From assembly GCA_002862435.1 (NCBI GenBank), contig PKDC01000012.1, positions 34,227 through 98,226 on the forward strand: a stretch of 64,000 bases of DNA, written 5' to 3'. The stretch is from Pseudomonadota bacterium. Lineage in GTDB: Bacteria > Pseudomonadota > Gammaproteobacteria > UBA5335. Positions 47,636 to 57,426 of this stretch are shown here, piece after piece. The notes beneath the pieces were generated by a model. The model saw only the letters and a program-made list of their open reading frames with translations. It was not told the DNA's origin and made no database searches. Positions within the stretch are counted from its first letter, which is position 1; each line of letters starts with the position of its first letter. Made by a program: the position numbers and the translations under genes.

Positions 47636-48532
47636 ATGAACGCGCACGATTGGACATGTTACCCGCCTCAAAGAATTTCAAACCCAGAAACCCTGGACAT
47701 TCGCGGGCTGGCCTACCATCTGCAGCGCTGGCCGGGCCAGGGTGGCCCCCTGTGCATCTTGCTGCATGGCTGGATGGATGCAGGCGCCACTTTCCAGTTT
47801 CTGGTCGACGCACTGCCGCCCTCATGGGACGTGATCGCCCCGGACTGGCGCGGCTGCGGCCAAAGCGCCTGGAGCCCAGGGAGTTACTATTTTCCCGAAT
47901 ACCTTGCTGATCTCGATGCCTTGCTGAACGTTCTAAGCCCTGAAATCCCGGTCTGGCTGGTGGGGCACAGCATGGGCGGCAATGTGGCAAGCCTCTATGC
48001 TGGCATCCGCCCCGAACGGATCAGTCGGCTGGTGAGCCTCGAAGGACTGGGTTTGCCCCCTTCCCAGGCGAGCCAGGCGCCCCAAAATTACCAGGCCTGG
48101 CTGCGGGAGCAGGGCGCGCCGCGGAAAAACCGTCCCTATGCGGCTTGGTCATCCTTCATGGAGCGCTTGCATCAAGCCAATCCCCGTTTGCCGGCGGAAC
48201 GCGTCGCCTTCATTGCCCATGCATGGGCCAAGGACAGCGCCGAAGGTCCCCTGTTGCGGGCGGACCCCCGACACAAGGTACGCAGCCCGATCCTGTATCG
48301 CCTGGAAGAGGCGCGGGCCTGCTGGCGCCGTATCCAGGCCCCGGTACTGTGGGTGCTGGGAGAGCATACGCCTTTCGTGCGATTGAACCAGACCCTGCTG
48401 GATGAAAATCGCGCCTGCTTTCGGGATCTACGCGAGATCTGCCTGGCCGACTGCGGCCACATGATTCACCACGAACAACCGGAAGCCGTCGCGGAAGCAA
48501 TCGCGCATTTTCTCGTCATGGAAAACGCGTGA
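47636..48532 (+). CDS. Alpha/beta hydrolase
   Basis: A 298-aa alpha/beta-hydrolase fold protein. The oxyanion strand has CILLHGWMDAG (about 39-49), DWRGCGQS lies near 76, and the nucleophile elbow is VGHSMGGN (about 105-112, Ser). A late Asp candidate is in LWVLGEHTPF, and the terminal His in ADCGHMIHHEQP. The substrate cannot be told; it resembles general esterase or haloalkane-type hydrolases. No signal peptide. It is divergently arranged with Anbu, about 100 bp away. Confidence 0.9.
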   Translation: MNAHDWTCYPPQRISNPETLDIRGLAYHLQRWPGQGGPLCILLHGWMDAGATFQFLVDALPPSWDVIAPDWRGCGQSAWSPGSYYFPEYLADLDALLNVLSPEIPVWLVGHSMGGNVASLYAGIRPERISRLVSLEGLGLPPSQASQAPQNYQAWLREQGAPRKNRPYAAWSSFMERLHQANPRLPAERVAFIAHAWAKDSAEGPLLRADPRHKVRSPILYRLEEARACWRRIQAPVLWVLGEHTPFVRLNQTLLDENRACFRDLREICLADCGHMIHHEQPEAVAEAIAHFLVMENA

Positions 48533-48874
48533 GCGCGGGCAGTCGAGAGATAGGGCCTCAATCGAACTTGAGACTGAAATCGCATAGCTGCTTAGTCCGA
48601 GAGAAAATATACCGCGTCGTTACTGTCAGGCGCGCCCGCTGCATGTTGTTCATCAGCACCGGCCTGATGACCGTGTCGCCCGTATCGCATGGCAAAGCGG
48701 GACCTACCTTTGCACCGTATCGCGAAAGCGGCGACACTGGCCATGATCTGTCCGGGGACCAGTGTGCTGGTACCAGAGGGCCACAAAGTCCTAGGGCAAA
48801 TACCCCTAACGCTGGCAAGAAGGCTGGCCGCTTCTCACGGGACGGACTGCTTATCATGTTGAATCCGATCCGAA
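48533..48874. other. Spacer after the hydrolase gene
   Basis: About 340 bp in which I see no gene, hairpin terminator or repeat worth calling. Frames are short and unlike any family I know. Confidence 0.4.
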
Positions 48875-49332
48875 CATGACCCAGTCCCACCAATACGCCA
48901 CAACACTCGCCTTCGCGGGCAAAGCCCAAGCCACATGCGCAATGGCACGGCCATGATCCACGTCTCGCACCTGCTGGCGATGTCTGGCCTGATGCTCGAA
49001 CACGGGTAGCGACGAATATCAGGCTATGTGGGCCTGCTGCACGACTGTGTCGAGGATGTGTGCCTGCATCTGCGCGAACCGATGCGCGAATGCTTCGGTG
49101 CTGGCGTTCTGGCCATCGTGGACGGTCTGACGGATGCCGTGAGGCAGCCCAGCCGCCTGGCGCGGGCGCTAGGAAGCGTACATCGAACACCTCGCACGGT
49201 CCGCTAACGGTGCTGCAGGTCTGTGCGGCTGACAAGCTGCGCTGCATCCGGGCCGCCTATTGCGTCCACAGACCTGCGCTGTGGAAACGCTTCATCGCCG
49301 ACCCGCCGGACACCTGCAGGTACTATATATAG
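48875..49332 (+). pseudogene. HD-domain phosphohydrolase pseudogene (several frameshifts and stops)
   Basis: Pieces of one HD-type phosphohydrolase (the SpoT-like short HD family) follow in order but in different frames. They are YATTLAFAGKA, RNGTAMIHVSHLLAMSGLMLEHG, GSDEYQAM, GLLHDCVEDV, FGAGVLAIVDGLTDAV, EAYIEHLA, VCAADKLRCIRAAY and LWKRFIAD. The HD pair itself (LLHD) is still visible. A frameshift falls near 48928, an amber stop at 49007-49009, and more shifts near 49020 and 49210. The gene cannot make a working protein. Confidence 0.78.
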
Positions 49333-49349
49333 TTCGGTATATAGTTCGG
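49326..49349. repeat. Two tandem 12-bp repeats
   Basis: TATATAGTTCGG is repeated head to tail at 49326-49337 and 49338-49349, right at the end of the HD pseudogene. This is probably a slippage product in decaying DNA. Confidence 0.6.
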
Positions 49350-49483
49350 TCACCGACACTCTGACTGCCGCCGGGGCGCCGATCGCCTGGTGAACGAACT
49401 GAGTGATGCTGGCTGCAGGGGTCTCATGAAAAAGAAGTTCGTGTCATGCACCCGACCTCTCGACGCCGGCTCCAGGACTGTAT

Positions 49484-51640
49484 TCAGTCTGGCCGCGACC
49501 TGCCGCTGGGTTGGGCTGTGAAGTAGTCATCCACGGCTCGAAGTAGGCTGGAGACTCCCTTGCCTTCCGCGTATACCAGCGGTCGATCACTTCGATGAGT
49601 TCGAATGAAATCTGTTGCGGCGTGTTTAGCGGCCCCCCAGGCGACAACGAAGAGGTCGCTATTGATCGCTAGCGCGCGGAGTTGCGACGTCCCGCCTTGG
49701 TCGGCGCTGCACTGCACGTCGATGTCACTAGATATGGCTTGCAGGGCAAGCTTGGCTTGGCGGCTCGCGTTTTCCACGAGCGAGTAGATAGCGATCGTCT
49801 TTCCGCGCAGACGCGAGGCAAGGCCATCGCCTTCCGGATCTTGCTGAGCAGGCGACGAGTCAAAGGTCCAACCGAACTCGTTCGAAAGACTATGGACGGC
49901 CGCCTGTTGAAGACAACTCATCCGTCCACGGAGTGGTGTGAGGCGAGCCAATACGGAGTGAACCAATCTCTCTCTCGCCGCTGTGTCTGGAGCAGGCGAG
50001 CGCATGAAGGCCTCGATCAACTCGAGCGTCCAGTAGACCATTCGCACGCCGAACCCCTCTCCAGCAAGTTCGTCCACGTCGGCGGCAATTTCCCGGTACT
50101 GGGCGGCATCGGTCCCGATACTCAGTAGCGCGTCGACGAGGACCAAGCTCGAATCGTAGACTGAGGTTCCACGCCCGCTTCCAAGCGCAAGCAGGGTCAG
50201 CAGACTCGCGTAGATCTGCCTCATCGCCGAGTTCGGAAAGAGCGGGTCACGCTGCAGTGCGGCAACAATATATGGGAGCGCCTGGGCGGTGCGCTCGGCA
50301 GCCAAGGAGTCGCTCTGGGCCTTGTTCAATGCGTCCAACAAAGCGGCCACTTCGGCAGGATCAGCCGCTTCGCCCGTCATTGGCCATTCCTCGGCCCCCA
50401 TGCGCGCCAAGGCAAGCGCATTTGTGAAAGCTGGATCCGAAATCAGGCTAAGCCACATAGGCCAGGAGGTAGGAACGCTCGTGCTGCCGGCTTCCTGCTC
50501 CAAGGCGCGCAAGGCCGAGCGGAATGGCTCAGCACGCGCAAGCTCCGCACGTTGGGTGTCGTCGAGTCGCGCAAGAGCGGCAAGTGCGGCGGACATGACG
50601 TCGACGCTTTCCCTTGCCTCGCCTTCAATGAGGCGCTCTCGAGCATCGTCGGTCGCATTCAGGCGGGGGGCAGGGCTCTGCTCAGGGCTGCTGACCGCCA
50701 CCAAGCGGGGAGCAAGCCAGCCAAGGACATCGGATCGAGCGACAGCGCCCGTTCGAAGGTCCTCGCGTGCAGGTGAGCAAAGCAGTTCGAGGGCCGCGAG
50801 TCGCCAGCCACCGGTTCGTAGCGAAACTGGAAGAGGAGCCTTGAGCATTGGTGCGGCAAGATCTCGCACCTGTTGGAGGTACAGTGTCTCGACCGCTGCT
50901 TGATCGCCGGCTTCGAACGGCGTTGCCAAGTGAGCCTGGTAAAGGGCTTCAAGCAAAAGTGCTGTCGTGGCAGGTGTACGCCGTGCCCGCGTCAGATTCA
51001 CAAATCCGGGCAGCTTTACGATTCCGACCCAATCATTGAATGTGGAGAGTAGTTGTACCTCGAGGGATCGCAGGTTTAGGGCGTCAAGCCGCAGTTCGTC
51101 GCGAAGCCGGAGCAGCACCGCAGCAGCGGCATCCCGACGACCGACGTTGAGATGATCCTGGAACCGAGCAAGAAGCCAACTCGTCGGCTCTGGAGCGGTG
51201 CGCGTAAGTGCCGGCGCTCGGGAGAAGGTATCGCGCACGCGAACGAGCGCGCGCAGCGCTAGCTCTCTGCCAACAGAATCGGTTGGTACCTTGATTGCAG
51301 CAGTCACACAGTGGCCTGCCTCGGCGACGGCCGCAAGTAGGTCGACTGCGACTAAATCCGTGGATGGCAAGCCATCGAAAGATGTCAGGGTCGGTCCTGC
51401 GAAGGCGCGCAATACGGGACATAGTCGGCGCCAGTCAGATGGCAAGGCAATGGCGACGACGAGAAATTCTCCGTCTGCGGTTGGCTCGGGGACCAGCGCT
51501 CCCGGAAAGGCCGTGCTGTCCACTGTCTCAAGCAGTTGATTGCATAGTGCCTCGATTCCTGCAGGGAAGATGAAGGCCTTCGACCGCGCCCGAAGTTGCG
51601 ACGCAATTCTCGTGGCCGTCTCTGGGTTGGCGCCGATCAT
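49484..51640 (-). CDS. dpdD: Dpd island protein, DpdD-like
   Basis: A 718-aa protein of no general known fold, last gene of the minus-strand run. The N-terminal two thirds is helical and Ala/Leu-rich. The C-terminal part (about 610-710) looks like a Rossmann-type sensor: TIAIYSLVENASRQAKLALQ, a middle SQLRALAINSDLFVVAWGAAKHAAT, then RPLVYAEGKGVSSLLRAV. Size and neighbourhood fit DpdD of the 7-deazaguanine (Dpd) DNA-modification island, whose exact role is unknown but is needed for restriction. I start at ATG 51640, which overlaps the dpdK stop (ATGA) and has GGAAGAG upstream; an ATG 18 bp earlier is possible. Confidence 0.65.
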   Translation of the reverse strand: MIGANPETATRIASQLRARSKAFIFPAGIEALCNQLLETVDSTAFPGALVPEPTADGEFLVVAIALPSDWRRLCPVLRAFAGPTLTSFDGLPSTDLVAVDLLAAVAEAGHCVTAAIKVPTDSVGRELALRALVRVRDTFSRAPALTRTAPEPTSWLLARFQDHLNVGRRDAAAAVLLRLRDELRLDALNLRSLEVQLLSTFNDWVGIVKLPGFVNLTRARRTPATTALLLEALYQAHLATPFEAGDQAAVETLYLQQVRDLAAPMLKAPLPVSLRTGGWRLAALELLCSPAREDLRTGAVARSDVLGWLAPRLVAVSSPEQSPAPRLNATDDARERLIEGEARESVDVMSAALAALARLDDTQRAELARAEPFRSALRALEQEAGSTSVPTSWPMWLSLISDPAFTNALALARMGAEEWPMTGEAADPAEVAALLDALNKAQSDSLAAERTAQALPYIVAALQRDPLFPNSAMRQIYASLLTLLALGSGRGTSVYDSSLVLVDALLSIGTDAAQYREIAADVDELAGEGFGVRMVYWTLELIEAFMRSPAPDTAARERLVHSVLARLTPLRGRMSCLQQAAVHSLSNEFGWTFDSSPAQQDPEGDGLASRLRGKTIAIYSLVENASRQAKLALQAISSDIDVQCSADQGGTSQLRALAINSDLFVVAWGAAKHAATDFIRTHRSDRPLVYAEGKGVSSLLRAVDDYFTAQPSGRSRPD

Positions 51641-52164
51641 CTGAGCCGCTCTTCCCATTGAAGGTGCAGTTGCTCGGCCTGCTCTGCTATAGCAGCCGGG
51701 TCGGTCCTGAGAATCAAATGTTCGCCGTTGACGGAGATCCCATTGAAGGTGAGGTTCATCGAACCGCTGAGGAAGTAGTCGTCGCCGAGCAGGCCCTTTG
51801 CATGAAAATCACGTTCGACCACCCACTTCAACTGGTCGCCGAATCGCTCCTTGAGGGATTGCAGGCGCGCAATGAAGTATTCATTGTGTCCATGTTCACG
51901 AATAACCAACCTGACCTGCGTGCCTCGAGCGAGAAGCGCACCAAGTACCTGCGACAACCTAATGGGAGCGGCGGGCCAGTCCGGTTCGATCGCAGCGAAG
52001 CGCCGAGCTGAGTTGTCGAGGATCTCGACATCAGAGATCCAAGCGAAGAATAGCCAAAGCTTGTTGCTGGGGCTGAGGAGTTCGGCCGCAAACAGCGTTT
52101 GGAAAAGATCGCGGACGCCACGCGCCTGGTCTGGTCCATGAAGATCGCGAGAGGGATATGCCAT
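51637..52164 (-). CDS. dpdK: Phospholipase D-like nuclease, DpdK-like
   Basis: A 175-aa single-HKD protein. FHAKGLLGDDYFLSGSMNLT (about 120-139) gives the HxK-x4-D...S-x-N motif of PLD-family nucleases, preceded by VRLVIREHGHNEYFI. Such short PLD proteins usually work as dimers, each giving one HKD motif. Size and position directly after the large helicase fit DpdK, the candidate DNA-cutting enzyme of the Dpd restriction module. The start overlaps the dpdJ stop by 1 bp (TAATG), so translation is coupled. Confidence 0.78.
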   Translation of the reverse strand: MAYPSRDLHGPDQARGVRDLFQTLFAAELLSPSNKLWLFFAWISDVEILDNSARRFAAIEPDWPAAPIRLSQVLGALLARGTQVRLVIREHGHNEYFIARLQSLKERFGDQLKWVVERDFHAKGLLGDDYFLSGSMNLTFNGISVNGEHLILRTDPAAIAEQAEQLHLQWEERLR

Positions 52165-55100
52165 TAGCCGTGCTCCCTCAACAGCAGGTCGACAAGGACG
52201 CAGTTCTCGCCACGCTGGATCCGTTCAACAACCGGGAAGAACTGCAGAACACCGACATCTGCCGGCGTCGCTCCGAGCAAGATCAGTGCCGCGCGAAGGT
52301 CCCGCACCTGGGCTGTACTGGCTCGGAGTCGGCACGCTCCGTCAGCGGCGAGGGCAGCGTAGAGTGCCTCCTTCCAGTCCGCTGTAGATATGTCAACGGT
52401 TTGGACTGTCCGCCGGAGAAGCAACTCCCGAACGACAGCAGGATCAGTAGTACGAGCGGAGCGGTAGGGGTTGTATGAACTAAGGCTTGATCGCCGGACC
52501 TCACTAGCGCGCGGCCACAGCATGCCGAACACGGCTGCGAACACGGAAACGTTGGACGCCGCGGCACCGGGCAAGTTTGCTGCCAGGTACGCGCGCACGC
52601 GATCGCACCACGCTGCATCGCTCCCAATGGCATGGGCGAACTCGCGCAGGCCGATAGCCATTCCGAGGCGGTTCTCAATGCTGTCCCATAGCGCCGTCAG
52701 ACCTGCAAGTAGATGGTCAAGGTCGGCGACGGCTCCAGGACGCAACAGTCGGCTGTTCAATGCCACGACGAGGGCGTGACTCAGGTCGACGCCACCGTGC
52801 CGCGACAGTGTTGACGATAACTCGCGCCAGATTTCTGCGGAGGCTGCATGCGATTCGGTTCCTCGAAGGCGGGCCATGCCACTACGCACGTCCTGATCGC
52901 TGCAGGCGAGATCCAGGATGCGCCGCAGCCCACCATCTACCAACTCGAAGTCAGTTGGCGCAATCGCAGCCTCGACAGCATCGAAGAACGCATTCGGCTC
53001 ACCGGCGAAGCGTTCAGCGAATGACTGAAGTACTCCTGCGCCACCAAGCGTGGCCTCCGTGATCCAGATGGATGCAGGACGACCGTCCGAGCCTTCTCGG
53101 ATGTCGACCAGCAGGTTGTCCAGCGTCGCTTGCCGAGGCGCTGCGGCGATACAGGCCTGTAGCATTGCCTCGCCCAATGTCTCCAAGACCAGTTGTTGCA
53201 GCCAAGCTTCGAAAGCAACGAGGTCGAGCGCGAGCGCCTCCCGTGCGATTGCTCGTATCCGCTCGCGAACGTCCTGGCGAGCCACGTGCTGCATGAGTGC
53301 CTTCTGAAGTCTCGTAGCACCGCGCGGAGTTTGCGATGCCCTTGGCTCAGATTGGGCGTCGTTCTCGTCGTCGCCCCCATCGTCCACAGAGCTGTCCTCT
53401 ACGTCGTCAGGAGAGTTTAGAGGCAGCGCTCCGAAATACCCTTGCATGACATCGTGAAAGACACCGTCGATGCGTGAGTCGGAGAGCAGGTCGTCTGCGC
53501 CAGTCGAGACATCTCCCCCTGAAGCTGCCACGGCAGCTAGAGCCGCCACCAGCATTTGGAACAACCAATCGCGCTGGAAGGAGTTCAGTTCCTGCGGCAG
53601 TCGGTCGTCGTCCAGGAACCGCTCGCGCAGATACGCCAGCTTCGATTCACGGAGCAGATGCGGGCTGAGGAGACTGGCGCCAGTTTGCTCTCCCGTCGGA
53701 AGGACCACATCCAATCGAAAGCCGTCCACCTCAAGTTCGAAGCCGATAGCAGCCGGCCGGTTGTCATCGCTGCGGAAGTGCAGCGCGACCGCGAACTCGT
53801 CCTTGAGCGTCCGGACTGTCGCGTGCGCGGTCGGCGCAAAGCGGCGGACTGCAGCGCTGGCACGGAATCTATGGAGATAGAAATCAATGCTGGATACGAA
53901 CGGTCGCCAAGGCGAACGCGGCGCAACCGGCACGCTCACAGGGTCGCCCCGCGCAATGATGTCAGTCCGCCATGTCAGTTGCGCATTGCTGCTCGGCAGG
54001 GCCTCGCTTCGCGCCACCTTCTCCAGTCGAACAGTCCACGGTCGAAACACGAGCAAGGGGCCGTCGTCACCCCGGTCGTTGAACGTGGCCGCGAATTCAC
54101 CAACGAACTCGTGCTCTTGCGCGTAGTCGCTGATGCGACGCTCCTGGATCGGCTGCGCCGGGTCGACAGGCACCCAATGCGACAGACCGCCACGCTCGAA
54201 AGCGAACCGTCTCGTTACTCGCCCAGGTACGTGTTGACGCAGAGCTTGGAGGACCGGCATCGTCTCCGTGCGCCACTCGTGATTCGCAGTCGCGGGAGGT
54301 ACCAACACCCGCACTTCGGGCAGACTGAGGTCGCTGAAGAGGTTGCGCGGCACGAAGTCAGGTAGGGGGTGATACGGCTCGTGCAAGTCGAGCGAGGCGA
54401 CGACCGTTGGGAAGGCCAGGCGCCATCCACGGAACATGCGCCTGACGAGCGTCGGCGCAGCCTCAAGCAGGATTGATCGAGGCGCCTCCCAAAGGAGCCC
54501 TTGCGCAGTCTGATCATCGACGTGAAGCGCGCCCATCAGGTGAGTGCGCAGGGCATCGATTTCCGCTTGGTCTCCCTGCACGATTCCCGCGAGCTTGGCC
54601 CTGACCCGCTTGATCACTGCCAAAGTGGAAGTCGAGGGTTGATCGATGGGCCGACTGAGGATATCCCAGGCCCACCCCTTCTCAAAGCCTGCGGTCTCGG
54701 CCGCGAGCCAATCGAAAAAGGCGAAAGTCGCCTGCATCTTCAGCACGTAAGGATTGCCGACTGGAAGGTATTGCGGCTCCAGTTGCGGGTCGAACAGTCG
54801 CTCATACGACTGATACAGCGCGCGGTCGCGGCCGTAGTCCGACAGCACCGTTACGGTAAAGGGCCGCATGGCGCGATCACGTCCCGCCCGTCCCTTCCTC
54901 TGGAGGAAGGAGGCCATGCCGCGAGGCGCCTTGTGTTGTATGACGGCGCCGACCTGCGGATCATTGAAGCCTACTTCTAGCGCGGAAGTGGCAACGATGA
55001 TGTTCGCGTCCGGGGCGACGCCAGCGTCCTGGGAAGTTGTACGGCCGATGATTAGTCGCTGATCGAGCGTGTGGCCAATGTCCTCACACAGTCGCCAGCG

Positions 55101-56708
55101 CTGACCTTCGAGGTCACGGGCCCTGTCATCAATCCCAGCTGCGCGGATAGCGGCGAGTGGCTGGCGTTTTTGATCCGGCCTGCCAAAGATCGTGTAGGCC
55201 TCCGCGTCGCGCAGGTCGTCGAACAGCCGGTTGGTTACGTCGAGATCGTCTGTGAACAGGAAGGCGCGGCGACCAAAGGCACCGGACGAGGCGGGGGCGC
55301 CGGGAGGATCCATGACGCGCGAGACGAGCATCGCGGTTTGGATGGTTGTCGAGATTAGAGAGGCGCGCGATGCAGGGTCGCCGCGCAGCAAGAGTTGGTA
55401 CTCCGCACCGGACTCTTCGAACTCCTCGGACGCCGGACTGATTTCAACAACGCGTTCAATGAGCGCGCCGGTGAGATCGGCGAAGAAGCGCGTGGCATCT
55501 CCGAGCGTGGCTGACAGTCCCGCCCAATGAACCGGCGCCCCAAGCAGATGCCGCCAGCGCCGCAGAGTCAGTGCCGCCTGGGCCCCACCGGTGCCAGCAT
55601 AGGTGTGCACTTCGTCCAGCAACGCGAGGAAAGGCTTCCTATGGCTGCCTATCCCGAACACTGGACGAGTCCACTGGTCTGAAATCCGCTGATTCAGGAT
55701 CTCGGTCGTAGTAAAAAGTAAGTCCGGCGGTTGCTGCTGAATCTTCTGGCGCGTGAGAACCACATGCCGCTCGTCGGCCTGTGAGGCGCAGCCAGGCCGC
55801 GCGCAAGTCAGCCGTTCACGGCGGCTGTCCAGATCTACGCCACGCCAGAGCATCTCGCCGTCGCAACTGGGACAGCGCATCCATGGACACGCCCAGTCTC
55901 GGCCGCGCCGAGTCCATCCATGGTCCTGGAGTTCCTGCGCCGATCCGTGGCGAGGCGTGGCGCGGAATAGCGCCCCAACGCTGAGCGGCCTTTTGCCGTT
56001 TGACGCAAGAGCGCCGTCGATCAGGCGTGCCATGCGGAACGCTTCCGCGAACTGGTCCTTCAGCAACTCAACACGAGGATAAATGGCCAGTGCCTTGACC
56101 CAGTGCTCGATTCCGATTGCCTCACCGATCGCGAGCATCGCCGGTAAGTAGAAGGCGATCGTCTTGCCGCTACCGGTGCCTGCCGTGACGATCGTGCCGC
56201 CGTCCTCGACGCGCTGCGACAAGCGCACGGCTGCGCGCTCTTGGAACGCCGCGAGTCGCATGCCAGCCTGGCCGGTGAGCGAGTTCCAGATGGCGCGGCG
56301 AACAGGTGTGGGCGCAATGGTTGCTCCGCTGTCCGCCAGGATCTCGTCGGGTCGTCGATCGCGCCGCGGAAAACGACGTCTCCGACGGTCAACGCGAAAG
56401 TCTGCTACGAGCCGGGGCGCGCCTTGCCAGGGCTTGTTGGCGAAGAGTTGACGATTGGCCGTGATGAGACGAACAGCCTCTGCGAACCGTGAGCGATAGC
56501 GCCTGCCACCGCTAAGGCTCGTCTGTTCGCTCACAAGGTGCGCCTCAAGCAGTTCTTCTAAGGCGTCTTCTGCAGCGAGTCCTCCCCCGAGAAGCTCGAG
56601 TGTCTCGTCCTCTGTCAGCGATCCTGCAGTAAAACCCCATGCCAGCGAGCGCATCTCAAGCGATTCGATGCGGTCAAGCAGAAGGAGGGCGTCAGTAGAG
56701 AGAGGCAC
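52164..56708 (-). CDS. dpdJ: Large superfamily 2 helicase, DpdJ-like
   Basis: A protein of about 1514 aa. The SF2 core has Walker A TAGTGSGKTIAFYLP, LLDEVHTYAG (DEVH box), GLSATLGDATRF, then VATSALEVGFNDPQVGAVIQ and LQRKGRAGRD (motif VI). A four-cysteine, zinc-ribbon-like insert (CPWMRCPSCDG...CARPGC) lies between the Walker A and DEVH motifs. The C-terminal 700 residues have no motif I recognise. The length and setting fit DpdJ. I use GTG 56708, 4 bp after the dpdI stop; the frame is open 31 codons further inside dpdI. It presumably moves along or opens DNA for the PLD nuclease. Confidence 0.78.
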   Translation of the reverse strand: MPLSTDALLLLDRIESLEMRSLAWGFTAGSLTEDETLELLGGGLAAEDALEELLEAHLVSEQTSLSGGRRYRSRFAEAVRLITANRQLFANKPWQGAPRLVADFRVDRRRRRFPRRDRRPDEILADSGATIAPTPVRRAIWNSLTGQAGMRLAAFQERAAVRLSQRVEDGGTIVTAGTGSGKTIAFYLPAMLAIGEAIGIEHWVKALAIYPRVELLKDQFAEAFRMARLIDGALASNGKRPLSVGALFRATPRHGSAQELQDHGWTRRGRDWACPWMRCPSCDGEMLWRGVDLDSRRERLTCARPGCASQADERHVVLTRQKIQQQPPDLLFTTTEILNQRISDQWTRPVFGIGSHRKPFLALLDEVHTYAGTGGAQAALTLRRWRHLLGAPVHWAGLSATLGDATRFFADLTGALIERVVEISPASEEFEESGAEYQLLLRGDPASRASLISTTIQTAMLVSRVMDPPGAPASSGAFGRRAFLFTDDLDVTNRLFDDLRDAEAYTIFGRPDQKRQPLAAIRAAGIDDRARDLEGQRWRLCEDIGHTLDQRLIIGRTTSQDAGVAPDANIIVATSALEVGFNDPQVGAVIQHKAPRGMASFLQRKGRAGRDRAMRPFTVTVLSDYGRDRALYQSYERLFDPQLEPQYLPVGNPYVLKMQATFAFFDWLAAETAGFEKGWAWDILSRPIDQPSTSTLAVIKRVRAKLAGIVQGDQAEIDALRTHLMGALHVDDQTAQGLLWEAPRSILLEAAPTLVRRMFRGWRLAFPTVVASLDLHEPYHPLPDFVPRNLFSDLSLPEVRVLVPPATANHEWRTETMPVLQALRQHVPGRVTRRFAFERGGLSHWVPVDPAQPIQERRISDYAQEHEFVGEFAATFNDRGDDGPLLVFRPWTVRLEKVARSEALPSSNAQLTWRTDIIARGDPVSVPVAPRSPWRPFVSSIDFYLHRFRASAAVRRFAPTAHATVRTLKDEFAVALHFRSDDNRPAAIGFELEVDGFRLDVVLPTGEQTGASLLSPHLLRESKLAYLRERFLDDDRLPQELNSFQRDWLFQMLVAALAAVAASGGDVSTGADDLLSDSRIDGVFHDVMQGYFGALPLNSPDDVEDSSVDDGGDDENDAQSEPRASQTPRGATRLQKALMQHVARQDVRERIRAIAREALALDLVAFEAWLQQLVLETLGEAMLQACIAAAPRQATLDNLLVDIREGSDGRPASIWITEATLGGAGVLQSFAERFAGEPNAFFDAVEAAIAPTDFELVDGGLRRILDLACSDQDVRSGMARLRGTESHAASAEIWRELSSTLSRHGGVDLSHALVVALNSRLLRPGAVADLDHLLAGLTALWDSIENRLGMAIGLREFAHAIGSDAAWCDRVRAYLAANLPGAAASNVSVFAAVFGMLWPRASEVRRSSLSSYNPYRSARTTDPAVVRELLLRRTVQTVDISTADWKEALYAALAADGACRLRASTAQVRDLRAALILLGATPADVGVLQFFPVVERIQRGENCVLVDLLLREHG

Positions 56709-56712
56709 GGTG

Positions 56713-57426
56713 TTAGCCGATCCGGACAAGAAACGAGCCGAGCAATTCCCTCGACTCAAGCCAAACCCGGACCTCATCGGTGAGGGTCGTGACCGGGGCA
56801 CCTTCTGCTGCGCACGCTCGCAAGAACTGGAGCACGCTCGGCGGAACGGAATCGGCTGTCAACTCCGCCCAGGCGGAACCGTGCTCTGCCGAGAGCACTC
56901 GCAGTTGTTCGATGGTGCTCGCAGGATCGGCTGGAACTGTGGCGGCAAGGGCACTAACTTTCTGGCGACACTGGCGAATACGAGTGACGCCGGCGCGCAT
57001 CTGCGGCAACTTCCCAAGAGCCTCCAGGACCTCATCGGAGCCGCTCGGGGTGTTCTCAGCAACGAACCTGCTCCAGCCTTCCTCAATCGATTGATTGGCC
57101 GCTACGGCCAAACCCGTCAGCCTGTTGGTGAACTCCTGCGCAACCTTGAACGGTGGATCTGCCAAGCCAGCAGGGTTCTCTGCTGCGATGGCACGGAGCC
57201 TTGTCGCCTTCTCAGTAAGTTCCTGCACTGCTGCCGGAAAATACTGAAACTTGATACCCGCCTTAGAAAACTTATCTAGGGTGGCCCGGGCCTGCGACAA
57301 GAGAGCCGCAGCCTCTCCGATTTGTCCAGCGCGGGTGTTGACAAGCTCAGCCTCTTTGGCGGCGCCCTTCAACTTCTGGTACCGCTCGATTCTCTCGGCG
57401 AGCCCCGCTGCGCGTTCAAGCAGCAT
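56713..57426 (-). CDS. dpdI: Helical protein, DpdI-like
   Basis: A 237-aa, Ala/Glu/Leu-rich protein that should be mostly alpha-helical or coiled coil (ERAAGLAERIERYQKLKGAA onward). I see no catalytic motif. It overlaps the end of the ATPase gene by 11 bp and ends 4 bp before the helicase start. Its place between the two and its size fit DpdI. It may be an adaptor for the ATPase, whose own C-terminus is also coiled-coil-like. Confidence 0.65.
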   Translation of the reverse strand: MLLERAAGLAERIERYQKLKGAAKEAELVNTRAGQIGEAAALLSQARATLDKFSKAGIKFQYFPAAVQELTEKATRLRAIAAENPAGLADPPFKVAQEFTNRLTGLAVAANQSIEEGWSRFVAENTPSGSDEVLEALGKLPQMRAGVTRIRQCRQKVSALAATVPADPASTIEQLRVLSAEHGSAWAELTADSVPPSVLQFLRACAAEGAPVTTLTDEVRVWLESRELLGSFLVRIG

